Assembly (NCBI GenBank): GCA_036268455.1
Contig: DATAUD010000009.1
Coordinates: 124,001-188,000 of the forward strand
Length of the DNA: 64,000 nt
Reading direction: 5' to 3'
Source: DATAUD01 sp036268455
GTDB taxonomy: Bacteria; Verrucomicrobiota; Verrucomicrobiia; Limisphaerales; Palsa-1400
Positions 8,608-17,520 of the stretch are shown here, in pieces (the first letter of the stretch is position 1; the number at the start of each line of letters is the position of its first letter). The notes beneath the pieces are model-generated. The model saw only the letters and a list, made by a program, of their open reading frames with translations. It made no database searches and was not told where the DNA came from. The translations under genes and the position numbers were made by a program.

Positions 8608-9218
8608 GTTTTTAATTGACACGCCAGGCGCAAGGTTTGAACCCCGCGCTTTAGAAATCCCCGCTCGAAATCCGTCAGCGTCGCCGCCACTTCCTCCGGC
8701 GTCGGAATTTCCTCGAAGGCCGCGCTCGCGCCAAAGACCGCCTTCATTTGCGCGAAATAATCCGTGTCATCCGTGCGCAAATAAATTCTCCCGCCGGGAA
8801 CCAGCGCCGCCCGCGCCAATTCGGGAAACCGCTTGTTGATCAACCGATTTTTGCGGTGTTTGCGTTTCGGCCACGGGTCCGGAAAATAAATGTGCAGCGC
8901 CTCCGCCGACCCCGCCGGCAGCAAATATTCCAGGAGATACGCCGCCTCGATCCGCACCACCCGCACGTTCGTCAAGCCGAGCCTGTTGCTCTTTCGCTCC
9001 GTCTTTCGCAACCGCCCCAGCAGCCGCTCCACGCCGATGAAATTCCGGTCGCGATGCAACCCGGCGTAGTGTGTCAGGAACGATCCGTCACCGCTTCCCA
9101 GTTCGATTTCCATCGGCTGGCGTTCGGCAAAAAGCGCCGCCAAATCCATCCGTTGGATAACCGATTCCAACTGGACAACGACAGGGGCAGGGGAGGTCTG
9201 GGGCTTTTTAGGGTTCAA
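8604..9218 (-). CDS. trmB: tRNA (guanine-N7-)-methyltransferase
   Basis: Methylates guanosine 46 at N7 in the variable loop of tRNAs using S-adenosylmethionine. The 204-residue product carries the SAM-binding motif ELGSGDG (about 39-45) and the family signature YFPDPWPKRKHRKNRLI, containing the PDPW-K-x-R-H substrate region. The C-terminal TxFE-type segment (TDFERGFLKRG) matches the tRNA-recognition motif of TrmB. The chosen start is TTG at 9218, overlapping the end of the upstream lipoprotein gene by 11 bp. An internal ATG before MDLAALF would remove about 23 residues but still leave the core intact. Confidence 0.93.
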   Translation of the reverse strand: MNPKKPQTSPAPVVVQLESVIQRMDLAALFAERQPMEIELGSGDGSFLTHYAGLHRDRNFIGVERLLGRLRKTERKSNRLGLTNVRVVRIEAAYLLEYLLPAGSAEALHIYFPDPWPKRKHRKNRLINKRFPELARAALVPGGRIYLRTDDTDYFAQMKAVFGASAAFEEIPTPEEVAATLTDFERGFLKRGVQTLRLACQLKT

Positions 9219-9846
9219 TCAGCCGCAGTTTAAAATCCTTGATTGCCGAAGTCGTGATATACGTCGCCACCCCCAGCGGCTCCGAAAGATAAATGGCTCC
9301 CGGCCGCAGCGAGACTTTCCGTCCGGCGATCGACGCGTCAATAATTTTCTGCTCATCCAGCCACGCCTCAATTTTCCCCGGCGTCACCCGGAGCACAATA
9401 TGATACCAATGGCCGTTATCGAACGACATGCTCCGCGTCGTCTCGTTTTCCGAGGCATCCGCATCGTCCAGGCTCGAAAGCCCCACAACGCCTCCGCCCC
9501 AGCCCCCCATGATGAGGCTGCACGAGGACTCCGCCACCGGAAACGTCAGCCCGCAAAAAAAATCGCCCCCGTCAATCTTCATCGCCTCAAGCGAAATTTC
9601 GTAATTTGTCCGTGGCAGCGTCCCGTTCGTCCACGTGATCCCGCTGAGGTCGGCGCCCATGTCGATTTTGATTTCGCCGTTCGTCACACCAACGTCGCCG
9701 TGGCCCGCAAAATCCGTGACCACCCAATGGTTCATCGTTTTTCCGTCAAACAACGGCGACCACTTTTGCGACCAATGAGGGGAGCGAGGCGCTGCGCAAC
9801 CCGCCATCGCCGCGATCAAAATTAGAATCGGCCAAAAACGTATCAT
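9208..9846 (-). CDS. DUF1080-family lipoprotein (3-keto-disaccharide hydrolase/GH16-like fold)
   Basis: A 212-residue lipoprotein with lipobox AAMAGCAAP (lipidated Cys at about 17). The rest is one concanavalin-like sandwich of the DUF1080 type, beginning WSPLFDGKTMNHWVV, which matches the LFDG-x5-W signature. Family members bind or cleave sugars (3-keto-glycosides in studied cases) and are abundant in Verrucomicrobia and Planctomycetes. It lies directly upstream of trmB, overlapping it by 11 bp on the same strand, so the two are likely cotranscribed by position only. The exact substrate cannot be predicted. Confidence 0.8.
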   Translation of the reverse strand: MIRFWPILILIAAMAGCAAPRSPHWSQKWSPLFDGKTMNHWVVTDFAGHGDVGVTNGEIKIDMGADLSGITWTNGTLPRTNYEISLEAMKIDGGDFFCGLTFPVAESSCSLIMGGWGGGVVGLSSLDDADASENETTRSMSFDNGHWYHIVLRVTPGKIEAWLDEQKIIDASIAGRKVSLRPGAIYLSEPLGVATYITTSAIKDFKLRLIEP

Positions 9847-9857
9847 AGGTGGCGAGT

Positions 9858-10811
9858 TTAAGGCCCCGTCTTAAAACTACAAGTCACGCGGTAAGCCGAT
9901 TCCGCGCTCCGCGAAAAAACCGCCTCAATCTCCGCGCCGCCGTGACTTTGAAAATATTCCTCCACGATGCGCCGCACCGCCGGCAGCGGCGCGAACCGTT
10001 CGCTCACCGGCCAATCGCTGGCGTACATCAACCGTTCGGCCCCGAAAATCCCGCGCATCGCGTCCAACGCAGGACGATAAAACTCCACTTCGCGCGGCGG
10101 GGAACCATTGCCTCGCCCCGTCCCTTCCACCAACCCGGAGAGTTTGCAGTAAATATTTGGGTTGCGCCCCAGCGCCCGCATCCCTCGCGCCCAATCGTCC
10201 GGCGGCGCCTTCCCGTTGATGGCGAGACCCGCCAGATGGTCAATAATAATCCGCAGCCCCGGCATTTTCTCCGCCAGCCGCCGCGCGAACGGCAGAATCT
10301 CCATCCCGCCCGCCAGGTCCAGCGACAAGTCATGGGCCGCGAGCAATTTCAAATCGCCCGCAAAATCTGGATCGTCCAACAATCCATCCAATTTTCGGTC
10401 CCGCACCCGGACGCCCCGAAAAATCCTGTTCGCCGCAAATCGTTTCAAGTTCCCCGCAAACGCCTTCGTGCCAATCGCCAAATTTCCGACGAACCCGATA
10501 ATCAACGGTTCCCGCGCCGCGAGGTCCAGCACCCACTGATTATCTTCCACCCAAGGGCTCGCCTCCACCGCCACCACTCCGGTCACACGTCGCGCTCCCT
10601 CCGCCGCGCGGTAATCCTTCGGAAGCGTCGTGCGGTAAAGGAATTTGTCATCGCGGGGCGGCCACGGCACATCCTGCGGCCGCGCCGGATCGTAAAAATG
10701 AACATGCGAATCAATCACCGCCGCCGGTTCCTCCGCGCCGAGCGTCAACCCGGCGATTGCCCCCGCCGAAGCCGCCAGGAAGCGACGCCGAGTGTAAAAA
10801 CCGTTTGCCAT
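9858..10811 (-). CDS. Tat-exported amidohydrolase-family protein (COG3618 TIM barrel)
   Basis: A 317-residue metal-dependent hydrolase. The start at 10811 gives MANGFYTRRRFLAASAGAIA, a twin-arginine-type signal (RRRFLAASA); the frame stays open for 104 codons further upstream, but those overlap the divergent hydrolase gene and lack family similarity. The mature part has the metal motif DSHVHFYDP, later IIIDHLAG and a terminal YASDWPVSE, matching COG3618 enzymes such as lactone or 2-pyrone-4,6-dicarboxylate hydrolases. The substrate is unknown; context with sugar-type genes would suit a sugar lactone (inference). Confidence 0.82.
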   Translation of the reverse strand: MANGFYTRRRFLAASAGAIAGLTLGAEEPAAVIDSHVHFYDPARPQDVPWPPRDDKFLYRTTLPKDYRAAEGARRVTGVVAVEASPWVEDNQWVLDLAAREPLIIGFVGNLAIGTKAFAGNLKRFAANRIFRGVRVRDRKLDGLLDDPDFAGDLKLLAAHDLSLDLAGGMEILPFARRLAEKMPGLRIIIDHLAGLAINGKAPPDDWARGMRALGRNPNIYCKLSGLVEGTGRGNGSPPREVEFYRPALDAMRGIFGAERLMYASDWPVSERFAPLPAVRRIVEEYFQSHGGAEIEAVFSRSAESAYRVTCSFKTGP

Positions 10812-10865
10812 CTGCCCAAAGATTGCCTTCTCAACTTGCGTGAAGCAACATGCTCTGAACGTCAG

Positions 10866-11627
10866 ATGTCTGGCCCGCGATTCATCATGCCCATTGTGCG
10901 AATAATAGTGATGGTGTACATAGGCATCGTTCTCCTTGTCTATTTTTGCCAGCGATCGCTGCTCTTTTTCCCGTCGCACTTGAACCTTACCAGTCGGCTG
11001 GTCCCGTGGTCGGATGGAACTCACGTCATGGGCTTCTGCCGTGAAACCCAAAATCCGCCCGTCATTTGGTTGATGATGCATGGCAACGGCGGGCAAGCCG
11101 CCGACAGGGACTATGTCCTGCATTGCATGTCCAACCGCGATTCATTGTACGTGCTCGAATATCCCGGCTACGGTTCGCGCGCCGGAAGTCCGTCCTTAAA
11201 ATCGATCAACCAGGCCGCCTCGGAAGCGTATGAACTCCTGCGCGCGCGGAATCCGCACACGCCCGTTTGCGTCCTTGGCGAATCCCTCGGCAGTGGCCCC
11301 GCCTGCGCCCTTGCTCGCGAAAAAACTCCCCCTGACAAAATCGTCCTCGTCGTCCCCTACGACACATTGGCCAGCGTAGCCGCCGGCTACTATCGTTATT
11401 TGCCCGTTCGCCTGATGCTTCGTGACTCGTGGGACAACATCGAATCCTTGCGCGGCTACACCGGCCCCATCGACATCTTCGGTGCCAAAGACGACACCAT
11501 AATTCCAATTGAACACGCCCAAAATTTAGCCCGGCATATCCCGAGCGCGCACTTCGTTGAAATCCCCTGCAGCCACAACGAGTGGTCCCAATCTGGCCAG
11601 GTGAGACTCAATTTTTCCAAATCTTGA
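10866..11627 (+). CDS. Membrane-anchored alpha/beta hydrolase (BEM46/ABHD13-like)
   Basis: A 253-residue protein with an N-terminal membrane anchor (about residues 8-28) and an alpha/beta hydrolase domain. The oxyanion region MMHGNGGQ, the nucleophile elbow GESLGSG (GxSxG), the acid in DIFGAKDD and the base in CSHNEW complete the catalytic triad. It resembles BEM46/ABHD13-type serine hydrolases attached to membranes. The start is taken at ATG 10866; ATG 10887 is also possible and leaves the anchor. It diverges from the amidohydrolase with a 54-bp gap. Its substrate is not predictable. Confidence 0.8.
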   Translation: MSGPRFIMPIVRIIVMVYIGIVLLVYFCQRSLLFFPSHLNLTSRLVPWSDGTHVMGFCRETQNPPVIWLMMHGNGGQAADRDYVLHCMSNRDSLYVLEYPGYGSRAGSPSLKSINQAASEAYELLRARNPHTPVCVLGESLGSGPACALAREKTPPDKIVLVVPYDTLASVAAGYYRYLPVRLMLRDSWDNIESLRGYTGPIDIFGAKDDTIIPIEHAQNLARHIPSAHFVEIPCSHNEWSQSGQVRLNFSKS

Positions 11628-11675
11628 CCATGACCGAAACTCGCGCGGCTCTCAGGTGCAACTCAGTAGCAGACT

Positions 11676-12025
11676 GTGACACATCCCAACGCCATGCAAA
11701 TTCGCAGACAATCATGGGCCATTGCCGGGATGTTTCTTATCGCTTTCTGCTGGCTTGGTTTTGCTGCTGTCAGCGTGGGGGCACTTTTCAAAGGCTTTGG
11801 AGAAATGAATTTGCCCGTGCGACTAGGTTCGCTGTGGCTTATGGGCCAGTCGTGTTTCCACTGTTCGGCATTGAGGCTGCCGCTGCTTTCATTCTCTCGG
11901 AAGCTCGAGGCCGCAATCCATAGGTGCAACTGGCTCTAACCGCCGTTTTCGCGCTTCTCCTTATTTGGGCGTTCAGTGGGTTGTTCTCCCCCGAGTTTGG
12001 GCCATTTATTGAGAGGGCTGGTTAG
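11676..12025 (+). pseudogene. Decayed small membrane-protein gene (frameshift plus in-frame TAG)
   Basis: The N-terminal part from ATG 11694 (or GTG 11676) encodes a membrane helix, WAIAGMFLIAFCWLGFAAVS, then FGEMNLP. The matching continuation is in another frame: TRFAVAYGPVVFPLFGIEAA (frame of base 11582), which implies an indel near 11805-11835. That frame meets TAG at 11921-11923 and then continues in phase as VQLALTAVFALLLIWAFSGL to a stop at 12023-12025. Joining these pieces gives a coherent protein of about 115 residues with three membrane segments. Two independent lesions indicate a true pseudogene, though its family is not identified. Confidence 0.65.
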
Positions 12026-12177
12026 GGGCCAGGGGATGAGCGGCCTTTTGGACTTGCGCCTAAATTCGCAATAAACTCGGGCAGACGATATTTGTGCGGT
12101 TTATACTTGGAATAGTTGAGACGCTCGGTCAGATTGTCAGGAATTACTAAAGTTTTATTGAAAGGAGAAGTCGCGAA

Positions 12178-13503
12178 ATGTTAAGGAAGGCACCGTATCT
12201 CTCTATCTGGCTAGCGATTCTATTCTGCATCGTTTTCAACTTAAACGCACCGTCCCAGACGTACACCGTTCTGCACAGCTTAATTCCCGCTACTGAAGGA
12301 CAAATCCCGCTGCAATTGATTCTATCGAGCAATGTCCTCTACGGAACATCCGGCAATGGCACTCCATACAACTGGGGGGCCGTGTTCGAAATGAACACCG
12401 ATGGCTCGGGATTCACCAATCTCTATGAGTTTACCGGCGGCAGCGATGGCGGAGGGCCAACAAGTGGCCTCGCGTTTTCAAACAACGTTCTCTACGGGAC
12501 GACTTATTATCACGGCAACTCGTGGGGAACAGTGTTTTCTCTCAATGTTCAGAGCACCGATTTTTCCAATATATACAGTTTCGAGAATGGCACGGACGGC
12601 GCCGAACCACCGCAGGGAGTCGTTCTGTCCGGAAGTAACTTATTCGGAGTTGCCGTTCATGGCGGCGACTATGGCTACGGCTCTCTTTATGAGTTGAGCA
12701 CCAACGGGAGCGATTTTGTCACGGTTCACAGCTTCGATTTAGCGCCCACCAATGGGTTCTATCCCGAGGCAGCTTTGATCGCATCCAACAATGCCCTATT
12801 TGGAACAACCTACCGCGGCGGCACTTCATCATCTGACGGCACCGTTTTCACAATGAACTCAGACGGAACCGGCTATAAGAATTTGCATAATTTCAGCGGC
12901 AGTGATGGAGACAATCCCCAAGCGCCGCTGTTGTTATACAGCAATGTCTTGTATGGCACTGCGAATGCCGGCGGTGCCTCGAACTTTGGCACCATTTTCC
13001 GAGTCAATGCCGGCGGCTCAGATTTTACAAACCTCTACAGCTTCACCGGCGGCAGCGACGGCGCCAATCCCCAAGGCCAGTTAATCGCGCGGGGGAATAC
13101 TCTGTACGGCACCGCGTCCAGTGGCGGCAAGTGGAATGCCGGCACGATTTTTTCAATCCAGACAGACGGCTCAGGTTTTACAAATCTCTATACCTTCACT
13201 GGTGGCACCGACGGCGGCACGCCACTTGCAGGACTGGTTTTAAACGGAAATACCCTATACGGCTCGGCGTCCAGCGGCGGAATTGGACAGGAATCAGGCA
13301 CGATTTTCGCTTTGATATTGGCTCCGGTTGTCTTAAGTAGCACTCTAACGAAAGGCCAATTAGTCTTGATGTGGAATGATCCAATTTACGCGTTGCAATC
13401 AACTACAAACCTGATGACTGCCTGGTCAAACGTGCCCAATGCCAACAGCCCGTACACCAACACCATTACGGGTCCGCAAAGATTTTTCCGCCTGGTCTAT
13501 TGA
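12178..13503 (+). CDS. Secreted GloVer tandem-repeat protein
   Basis: A 441-residue exported protein with a signal peptide (about 1-27) and roughly seven repeats of about 50-60 residues. Each holds the pattern LYGTxxxGG-x4-GTIF-x4-DGSGFTNLYxFTGG-x-DG, the hallmark of the Gloeobacter/Verrucomicrobia repeat (TIGR03803, GloVer). The repeats probably fold as a propeller. The C terminus (ALQSTTNLMTAWSNVPNA...RFFRLVY) is a separate small beta domain common on secreted Verrucomicrobia proteins. A good ribosome binding site (AAAGGAG, 12161-12167) lies 10 bp before ATG 12178, unusual for this window. Its function is unknown. Confidence 0.9.
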   Translation: MLRKAPYLSIWLAILFCIVFNLNAPSQTYTVLHSLIPATEGQIPLQLILSSNVLYGTSGNGTPYNWGAVFEMNTDGSGFTNLYEFTGGSDGGGPTSGLAFSNNVLYGTTYYHGNSWGTVFSLNVQSTDFSNIYSFENGTDGAEPPQGVVLSGSNLFGVAVHGGDYGYGSLYELSTNGSDFVTVHSFDLAPTNGFYPEAALIASNNALFGTTYRGGTSSSDGTVFTMNSDGTGYKNLHNFSGSDGDNPQAPLLLYSNVLYGTANAGGASNFGTIFRVNAGGSDFTNLYSFTGGSDGANPQGQLIARGNTLYGTASSGGKWNAGTIFSIQTDGSGFTNLYTFTGGTDGGTPLAGLVLNGNTLYGSASSGGIGQESGTIFALILAPVVLSSTLTKGQLVLMWNDPIYALQSTTNLMTAWSNVPNANSPYTNTITGPQRFFRLVY

Positions 13504-13645
13504 CCGGATTCGTTGCGATTTAGCCGAGGAAGCCTCGCGCGTAACAAGATTCATCATGCCCATCTGATCGAGCGGTTGCCGTTGAGACTGGCATCCACCA
13601 GGGCGCAAAAGTGTAATGATCCTTCCCTTCCGGCCGTGTTTCGAT

Positions 13646-13888
13646 CTACTGAGGGTGGAGATGGAAAAACGCGGACCGGTTGGTGATGCCGGTTGTAAAA
13701 TAAAAATTGGTTCCGACGGTGGTGACGCCGTTTGTGATGCCCCTCCAAGTTTGGGATGGCAAATTGGTCGCGGTTTCCAAAACGAAATTCGTCGTCCAAT
13801 CCGGCAATGAGATGGCGACCCGATTTTCCGCCAGTGCAATGCGCGAAATAACGAGCGAATCCGAGTGTTGCGTTGATGCCGTGTTCCT
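13646..13888 (-). pseudogene. 3' remnant of a secreted-protein gene
   Basis: On the minus strand, a frame without a start codon opens after a TAA (13889-13891) and ends at TAG 13646-13648. It reads IALAENRVAISLPDWTTNFV, then LETATNLPSQTWRGITNGV and ends FFHLHPQ. This is the same kind of C-terminal module seen at the end of the GloVer protein (NL-x5-W ... FF-R/H-L). Only the last 80 codons remain, so the body of the gene has been lost. Apart from this remnant I see nothing in the otherwise empty 412 bp between 13504 and 13915. Confidence 0.6.
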
Positions 13889-13915
13889 TTAATCTTTGCC
13901 GACAGTGCTCCGCGC

Positions 13916-16279
13916 ATGAAGCAACGCCGCAAAAAGATTCCCGCTTCGAAGCAGCCCGCCCCGGTTGTGCGGCAACTTGCGGGCTGGAAACTCTGGCGCT
14001 TGCGATTGCTCGCTCTTTTGGCGCCTTTTGTTCTCCTCGTGCTTGTTGAACTGGCGTTGCGCCTCGCGGGATTTGGATATCCCACGGCCTTCCTGGTTCC
14101 TTCCACCAACCACGGCCAGAAAACGTTCGTGCAGAATAATAAATTCGGCTGGCGATTTTTTGGCAAACGGATGGCCCGCGCCCCCGCTGCGATTTCAATT
14201 CTTCAGGACAAGCCTTCCGGCACGATTCGCATTTTTGTGTTTGGGGAATCGGCGGCGTTTGGCGATCCGGAACCTGCCTTCGGTCTGCCGCGCGTCTTGC
14301 AGGCCACATTGAGCCTGCGTCATCCCGGAATAAAGTTCGAGGTGGTCAATGCCGCAATGACCGCGATTGATTCCCATGTCATCCTGCCGATCGCGCGCGA
14401 TTGCGCCGCCGCGGGTGGGGACATTTGGGTGGTTTACATGGGGAACAATGAAGTTGTCGGACCCTTCGGCGCAGGGACGGTTTTTGGCTCGCAAGCGTTG
14501 CCAGTGCCGTTGGTGCGCGCGAATCTCGCGCTGAAAACCACGCGGATCGGACAGTTGCTCGACTCGGCCCGCCAAGGATGGGAAAAGGTCCCGGCGGACA
14601 AGAGCGAATGGGGCGGGATGGAAATGTTCATCAATCAACAAGTGCGCGCCGACGAACCGCGAATGACCCGCGTCTATGAAAGTTTTGAAAAGAATTTGTC
14701 GGACATCATCCGGATCGGCCATGACAGCGGGGCGGGCGTCGTCGTCAGCACGGTGGCTGTCAATTTGAAGGATTGCGCGCCTTTTGCGTCGTCCGAGGCG
14801 GATAAACAGAAATCGGAGGACGCGGTGAAAATGGGAATCGAAGCCCAGGCTGCGGGGAGGATTTCTGAGGCTGTGGCTCAGTTCCAGACCGCCGCGCAAC
14901 TGGACGGTTCAAGCGCCGAAATTCAGTTTCGCCTCGGCCGGTGCCTGCTGGCGTCGGGTGACATTGCAGGAGCGCAGAAAGCACTGAGCGCGGCCCGCGA
15001 TCTTGACACGTTGCGTTTCCGGTGTGACAGCCGTCTGAACGAACTTGTGAGGAAAACGACTGCCGGACGCGACGGAGACAGAATTTTACTCGCCGACGCC
15101 GAACGCTCGTTCGCCGCCGCTTCACCGGATGGATTGCCCGGCTGGGATTTCTTTTACGAGCACGTGCATTTGACTTTCGAGGGCAATTGCCTGCTCGCGC
15201 GCACTCTGTCCGAACAAATCGAAAAACTCCTCCCGCAACTGGCCACAGCCCCCAGCGCGGCCTGGCCCACTGTCGCGGATTGCGCGCGTCGTCTTGGATG
15301 GACGGCCTACAGTTTGCCAACCTCTCTGGACGACATACTCAGCCGGCTGACCGATCCGCCCTTCACGAGGCAAATCAATCATGACGAGGAAGTCAAACAC
15401 ATCACGCAAGAGGCGCAAAAAGCGCAAAGCGAGGGCAGCCTGGATGGAGCATTGCGGGCGATGCAGGTTGCGGTGGACGCCGCGCCGGACGATGCGGAAC
15501 TTTATGAACAACTGGCAGCGTTGGAACAATCCGCCGGCCATGCTGCTGAGGCGGAGAAGGCGGCAAGCCGGGCGGTGGATTTGCTGCCGAGCAGCGAGGA
15601 GGCGTGGTCGCAGCTTGGGTTCACCTTCGTTGAGCAAAAGAAATATGACGATGCGGTCAACGCCTATCAGCGGGCGTTCGATTTGAATCCGCAGGATGTT
15701 TTTCCATTGCAAAACCTTGCGATGTCTCTCGCCAAATTGGACCGGAATCAAGAGGCTCTTCAAACATACAAGCATGCGCTGGCCATCACACCGCGATTCG
15801 GGTTGGCCTGGCTGGGCATGGGCCAATTGCTCGAAAGCATGGGCCGCAAGGATGAGGCTGAGGCGTGTTACCAAAAAGCATTGCAAAACCGGATTCACCG
15901 CGCCTCCGAGTTGACGACTCTCGCCCGATTTTGCATGAGTCGGAAATGGTTTCAGGCGGCATCGACCAACTACGACGACGCCATCAAGCTGGCCCCCTCG
16001 GACCGGACACTACCTTTAGAGGCCGGCCAGGCGCATTTTCTCTTCGGAATGGACTTGGGGAAATCCGGCGATACCCCATCGGCTGCGCATGAATTCCAAA
16101 AGGCGGTGCGGCTGATGCCAGAAGTGGTCGAAGCCCGTTTGAATTTGGGCATCGCCTTGTACCGGGATGGCGACTGGAACGCGTCATTCAATGAATTCCA
16201 GCAAGTCACCGTGCGCAGCCCAACCAACGCGTTGGCCCGGCATTACCTGGCACTGCTTGGCGAAAAAGTTCGCCATTAG
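13916..16279 (+). CDS. Membrane-anchored SGNH-hydrolase-like protein with TPR repeats
   Basis: A 787-residue protein. One membrane helix lies at about 28-50. An SGNH/GDSL-like domain follows, with block I FVFGESAAFGDP (nucleophile Ser near 112), an Asn motif YMGNNEVVG near 181 and a terminal HVHLTFEGN near residue 415. TPR-like helices appear inside the SGNH domain (about 300-350, EAVAQFQTAAQLDGSSAE) and again from about 490 to 780. Such SGNH-TPR proteins are found at surface-polysaccharide loci and may acetylate or deacetylate glycans (inference). It opens a same-strand run with the NtrB/NtrC-like pair and glycosyltransferase. Confidence 0.72.
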   Translation: MKQRRKKIPASKQPAPVVRQLAGWKLWRLRLLALLAPFVLLVLVELALRLAGFGYPTAFLVPSTNHGQKTFVQNNKFGWRFFGKRMARAPAAISILQDKPSGTIRIFVFGESAAFGDPEPAFGLPRVLQATLSLRHPGIKFEVVNAAMTAIDSHVILPIARDCAAAGGDIWVVYMGNNEVVGPFGAGTVFGSQALPVPLVRANLALKTTRIGQLLDSARQGWEKVPADKSEWGGMEMFINQQVRADEPRMTRVYESFEKNLSDIIRIGHDSGAGVVVSTVAVNLKDCAPFASSEADKQKSEDAVKMGIEAQAAGRISEAVAQFQTAAQLDGSSAEIQFRLGRCLLASGDIAGAQKALSAARDLDTLRFRCDSRLNELVRKTTAGRDGDRILLADAERSFAAASPDGLPGWDFFYEHVHLTFEGNCLLARTLSEQIEKLLPQLATAPSAAWPTVADCARRLGWTAYSLPTSLDDILSRLTDPPFTRQINHDEEVKHITQEAQKAQSEGSLDGALRAMQVAVDAAPDDAELYEQLAALEQSAGHAAEAEKAASRAVDLLPSSEEAWSQLGFTFVEQKKYDDAVNAYQRAFDLNPQDVFPLQNLAMSLAKLDRNQEALQTYKHALAITPRFGLAWLGMGQLLESMGRKDEAEACYQKALQNRIHRASELTTLARFCMSRKWFQAASTNYDDAIKLAPSDRTLPLEAGQAHFLFGMDLGKSGDTPSAAHEFQKAVRLMPEVVEARLNLGIALYRDGDWNASFNEFQQVTVRSPTNALARHYLALLGEKVRH

Positions 16280-16329
16280 GTCTTTAAAAGGTTGCACCAA
16301 AGGCGAGGTTGTTTTACAGGTGTGTCAAA

Positions 16330-17520
16330 ATGGCTCAGGTTAAGTCCAGTTTTCTTGATCGTGTCCTGACGCGAATCGGGCGTCTTGATGAGGAGGGGCT
16401 GCAAACGGTCGTCAAACGGCTGGCGCGGGAGCGCGGGTTTTTGGAAACCCTTTTCAACGCGATCGAGGATGGTGTGCTGGTGGTGGATGAAAACGGACGG
16501 ATCATTTATTTCAACCAGGCGGTAACGCGAATGCTGAATTGGAAGGCGGAAGATGTTGAAGGCAGCCCGATCTCGGATTTTCTGCCGGAACTCAAATGGG
16601 AAAAGGGGCGAACGGGGCCGGCCCACCACGAATTCGAGGTGACCTATCCGCGACCGCGATTTTTGCGGGTCTATGCGGCGCCGCTGGAAGGGGAGGCAAA
16701 AGGTTCAGGGATGGCCTTGATACTGCACGACGCCACGGAAGCGCGGCAGCAAACCTACGAAGCGATTGAAAGTGAGCGCATTCATTCGCTGACGCTGCTG
16801 GCGGGCAGCGTGGCCCACGAGATCGGCAATCCGCTCAATGCACTGCACATTCATTTACAATTGCTTACCCGACAGGTGAAGAAATTGCATGAGTCGGCGG
16901 CGGCGCAATCGCCCGCGAATGCCGAGACACAGGAAATTGCGCGCAAACTGGATCACTACCTCGATGTGGCCAAGGGGGAAATCACGCGGCTCGATTATAT
17001 CGTGACGCAGTATTTGCAGGCAATCCGGCCGTCCGCGCCGCAATTGGCGCCCGGTTCGCTCAATGACGTGGCACGAGAAACCCTGGAATTATTGCGGCCG
17101 GAAATGGAGAATCGGGGATTGACCGTGAAGGAGAAGCTGGCGCGGCGCCTGCCGCTTTCGCCGATGGACTCCGGGCAAATCAAGCAAGTGCTGGTCAATC
17201 TCATCAAGAACGCCATGCAGGCCATGACGCGTGGCGGAACGCTGACAGTGGAATCGGGCAGCGGCGGGGATTCCGTCTGGATAAGCGTCGCCGACACCGG
17301 GGGCGGGATTGCGCAGGAGGAGATCAATCATATTTTTGAGCCATTTTACACAACTAAGAAAAAGGGAACCGGATTGGGTCTTATGATTGTGCAACGGATA
17401 GTCCGCAGGCACGGGGGGCACATTGAATTGGAAAGCCATGTCGGGCAGGGGACGACCTTTCGCATCCACCTGCCGTCGCAGGAGCGGAGACCCCGGCTGC
17501 TGGAGGCGACGAAGGGATGA
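16330..17520 (+). CDS. PAS-containing sensor histidine kinase (NtrB-like)
   Basis: A 396-residue kinase without obvious membrane segments. A PAS domain lies at about 38-135 (AIEDGVLVVDENGRIIYFNQ). The H-box SVAHEIGNPLNALHI contains the phosphoacceptor His at about 163, the N-box is LVNLIKNAMQA, and the G-boxes are DTGGGIAQEE and KKGTGLGL. It should phosphorylate the adjacent sigma-54 response regulator, whose ATG overlaps its stop (ATGA at 17517-17520). The start is taken at ATG 16330; an in-frame TTG at 16309 would add seven residues. Confidence 0.9.
   Translation: MAQVKSSFLDRVLTRIGRLDEEGLQTVVKRLARERGFLETLFNAIEDGVLVVDENGRIIYFNQAVTRMLNWKAEDVEGSPISDFLPELKWEKGRTGPAHHEFEVTYPRPRFLRVYAAPLEGEAKGSGMALILHDATEARQQTYEAIESERIHSLTLLAGSVAHEIGNPLNALHIHLQLLTRQVKKLHESAAAQSPANAETQEIARKLDHYLDVAKGEITRLDYIVTQYLQAIRPSAPQLAPGSLNDVARETLELLRPEMENRGLTVKEKLARRLPLSPMDSGQIKQVLVNLIKNAMQAMTRGGTLTVESGSGGDSVWISVADTGGGIAQEEINHIFEPFYTTKKKGTGLGLMIVQRIVRRHGGHIELESHVGQGTTFRIHLPSQERRPRLLEATKG

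Noticed and set aside
9849..10865. Long plus-strand extension of the alpha/beta hydrolase frame
   Set aside because: It would overlap the amidohydrolase antisense for 950 bp and shows an Arg/Pro-rich composition without similarity; the hydrolase similarity starts only after 10866.
13426..14309. Two overlapping minus-strand frames opposite the GloVer end and the SGNH-TPR start
   Set aside because: Composition is shadow-like. The real minus-strand signal is in the third frame and only at 13646-13888.
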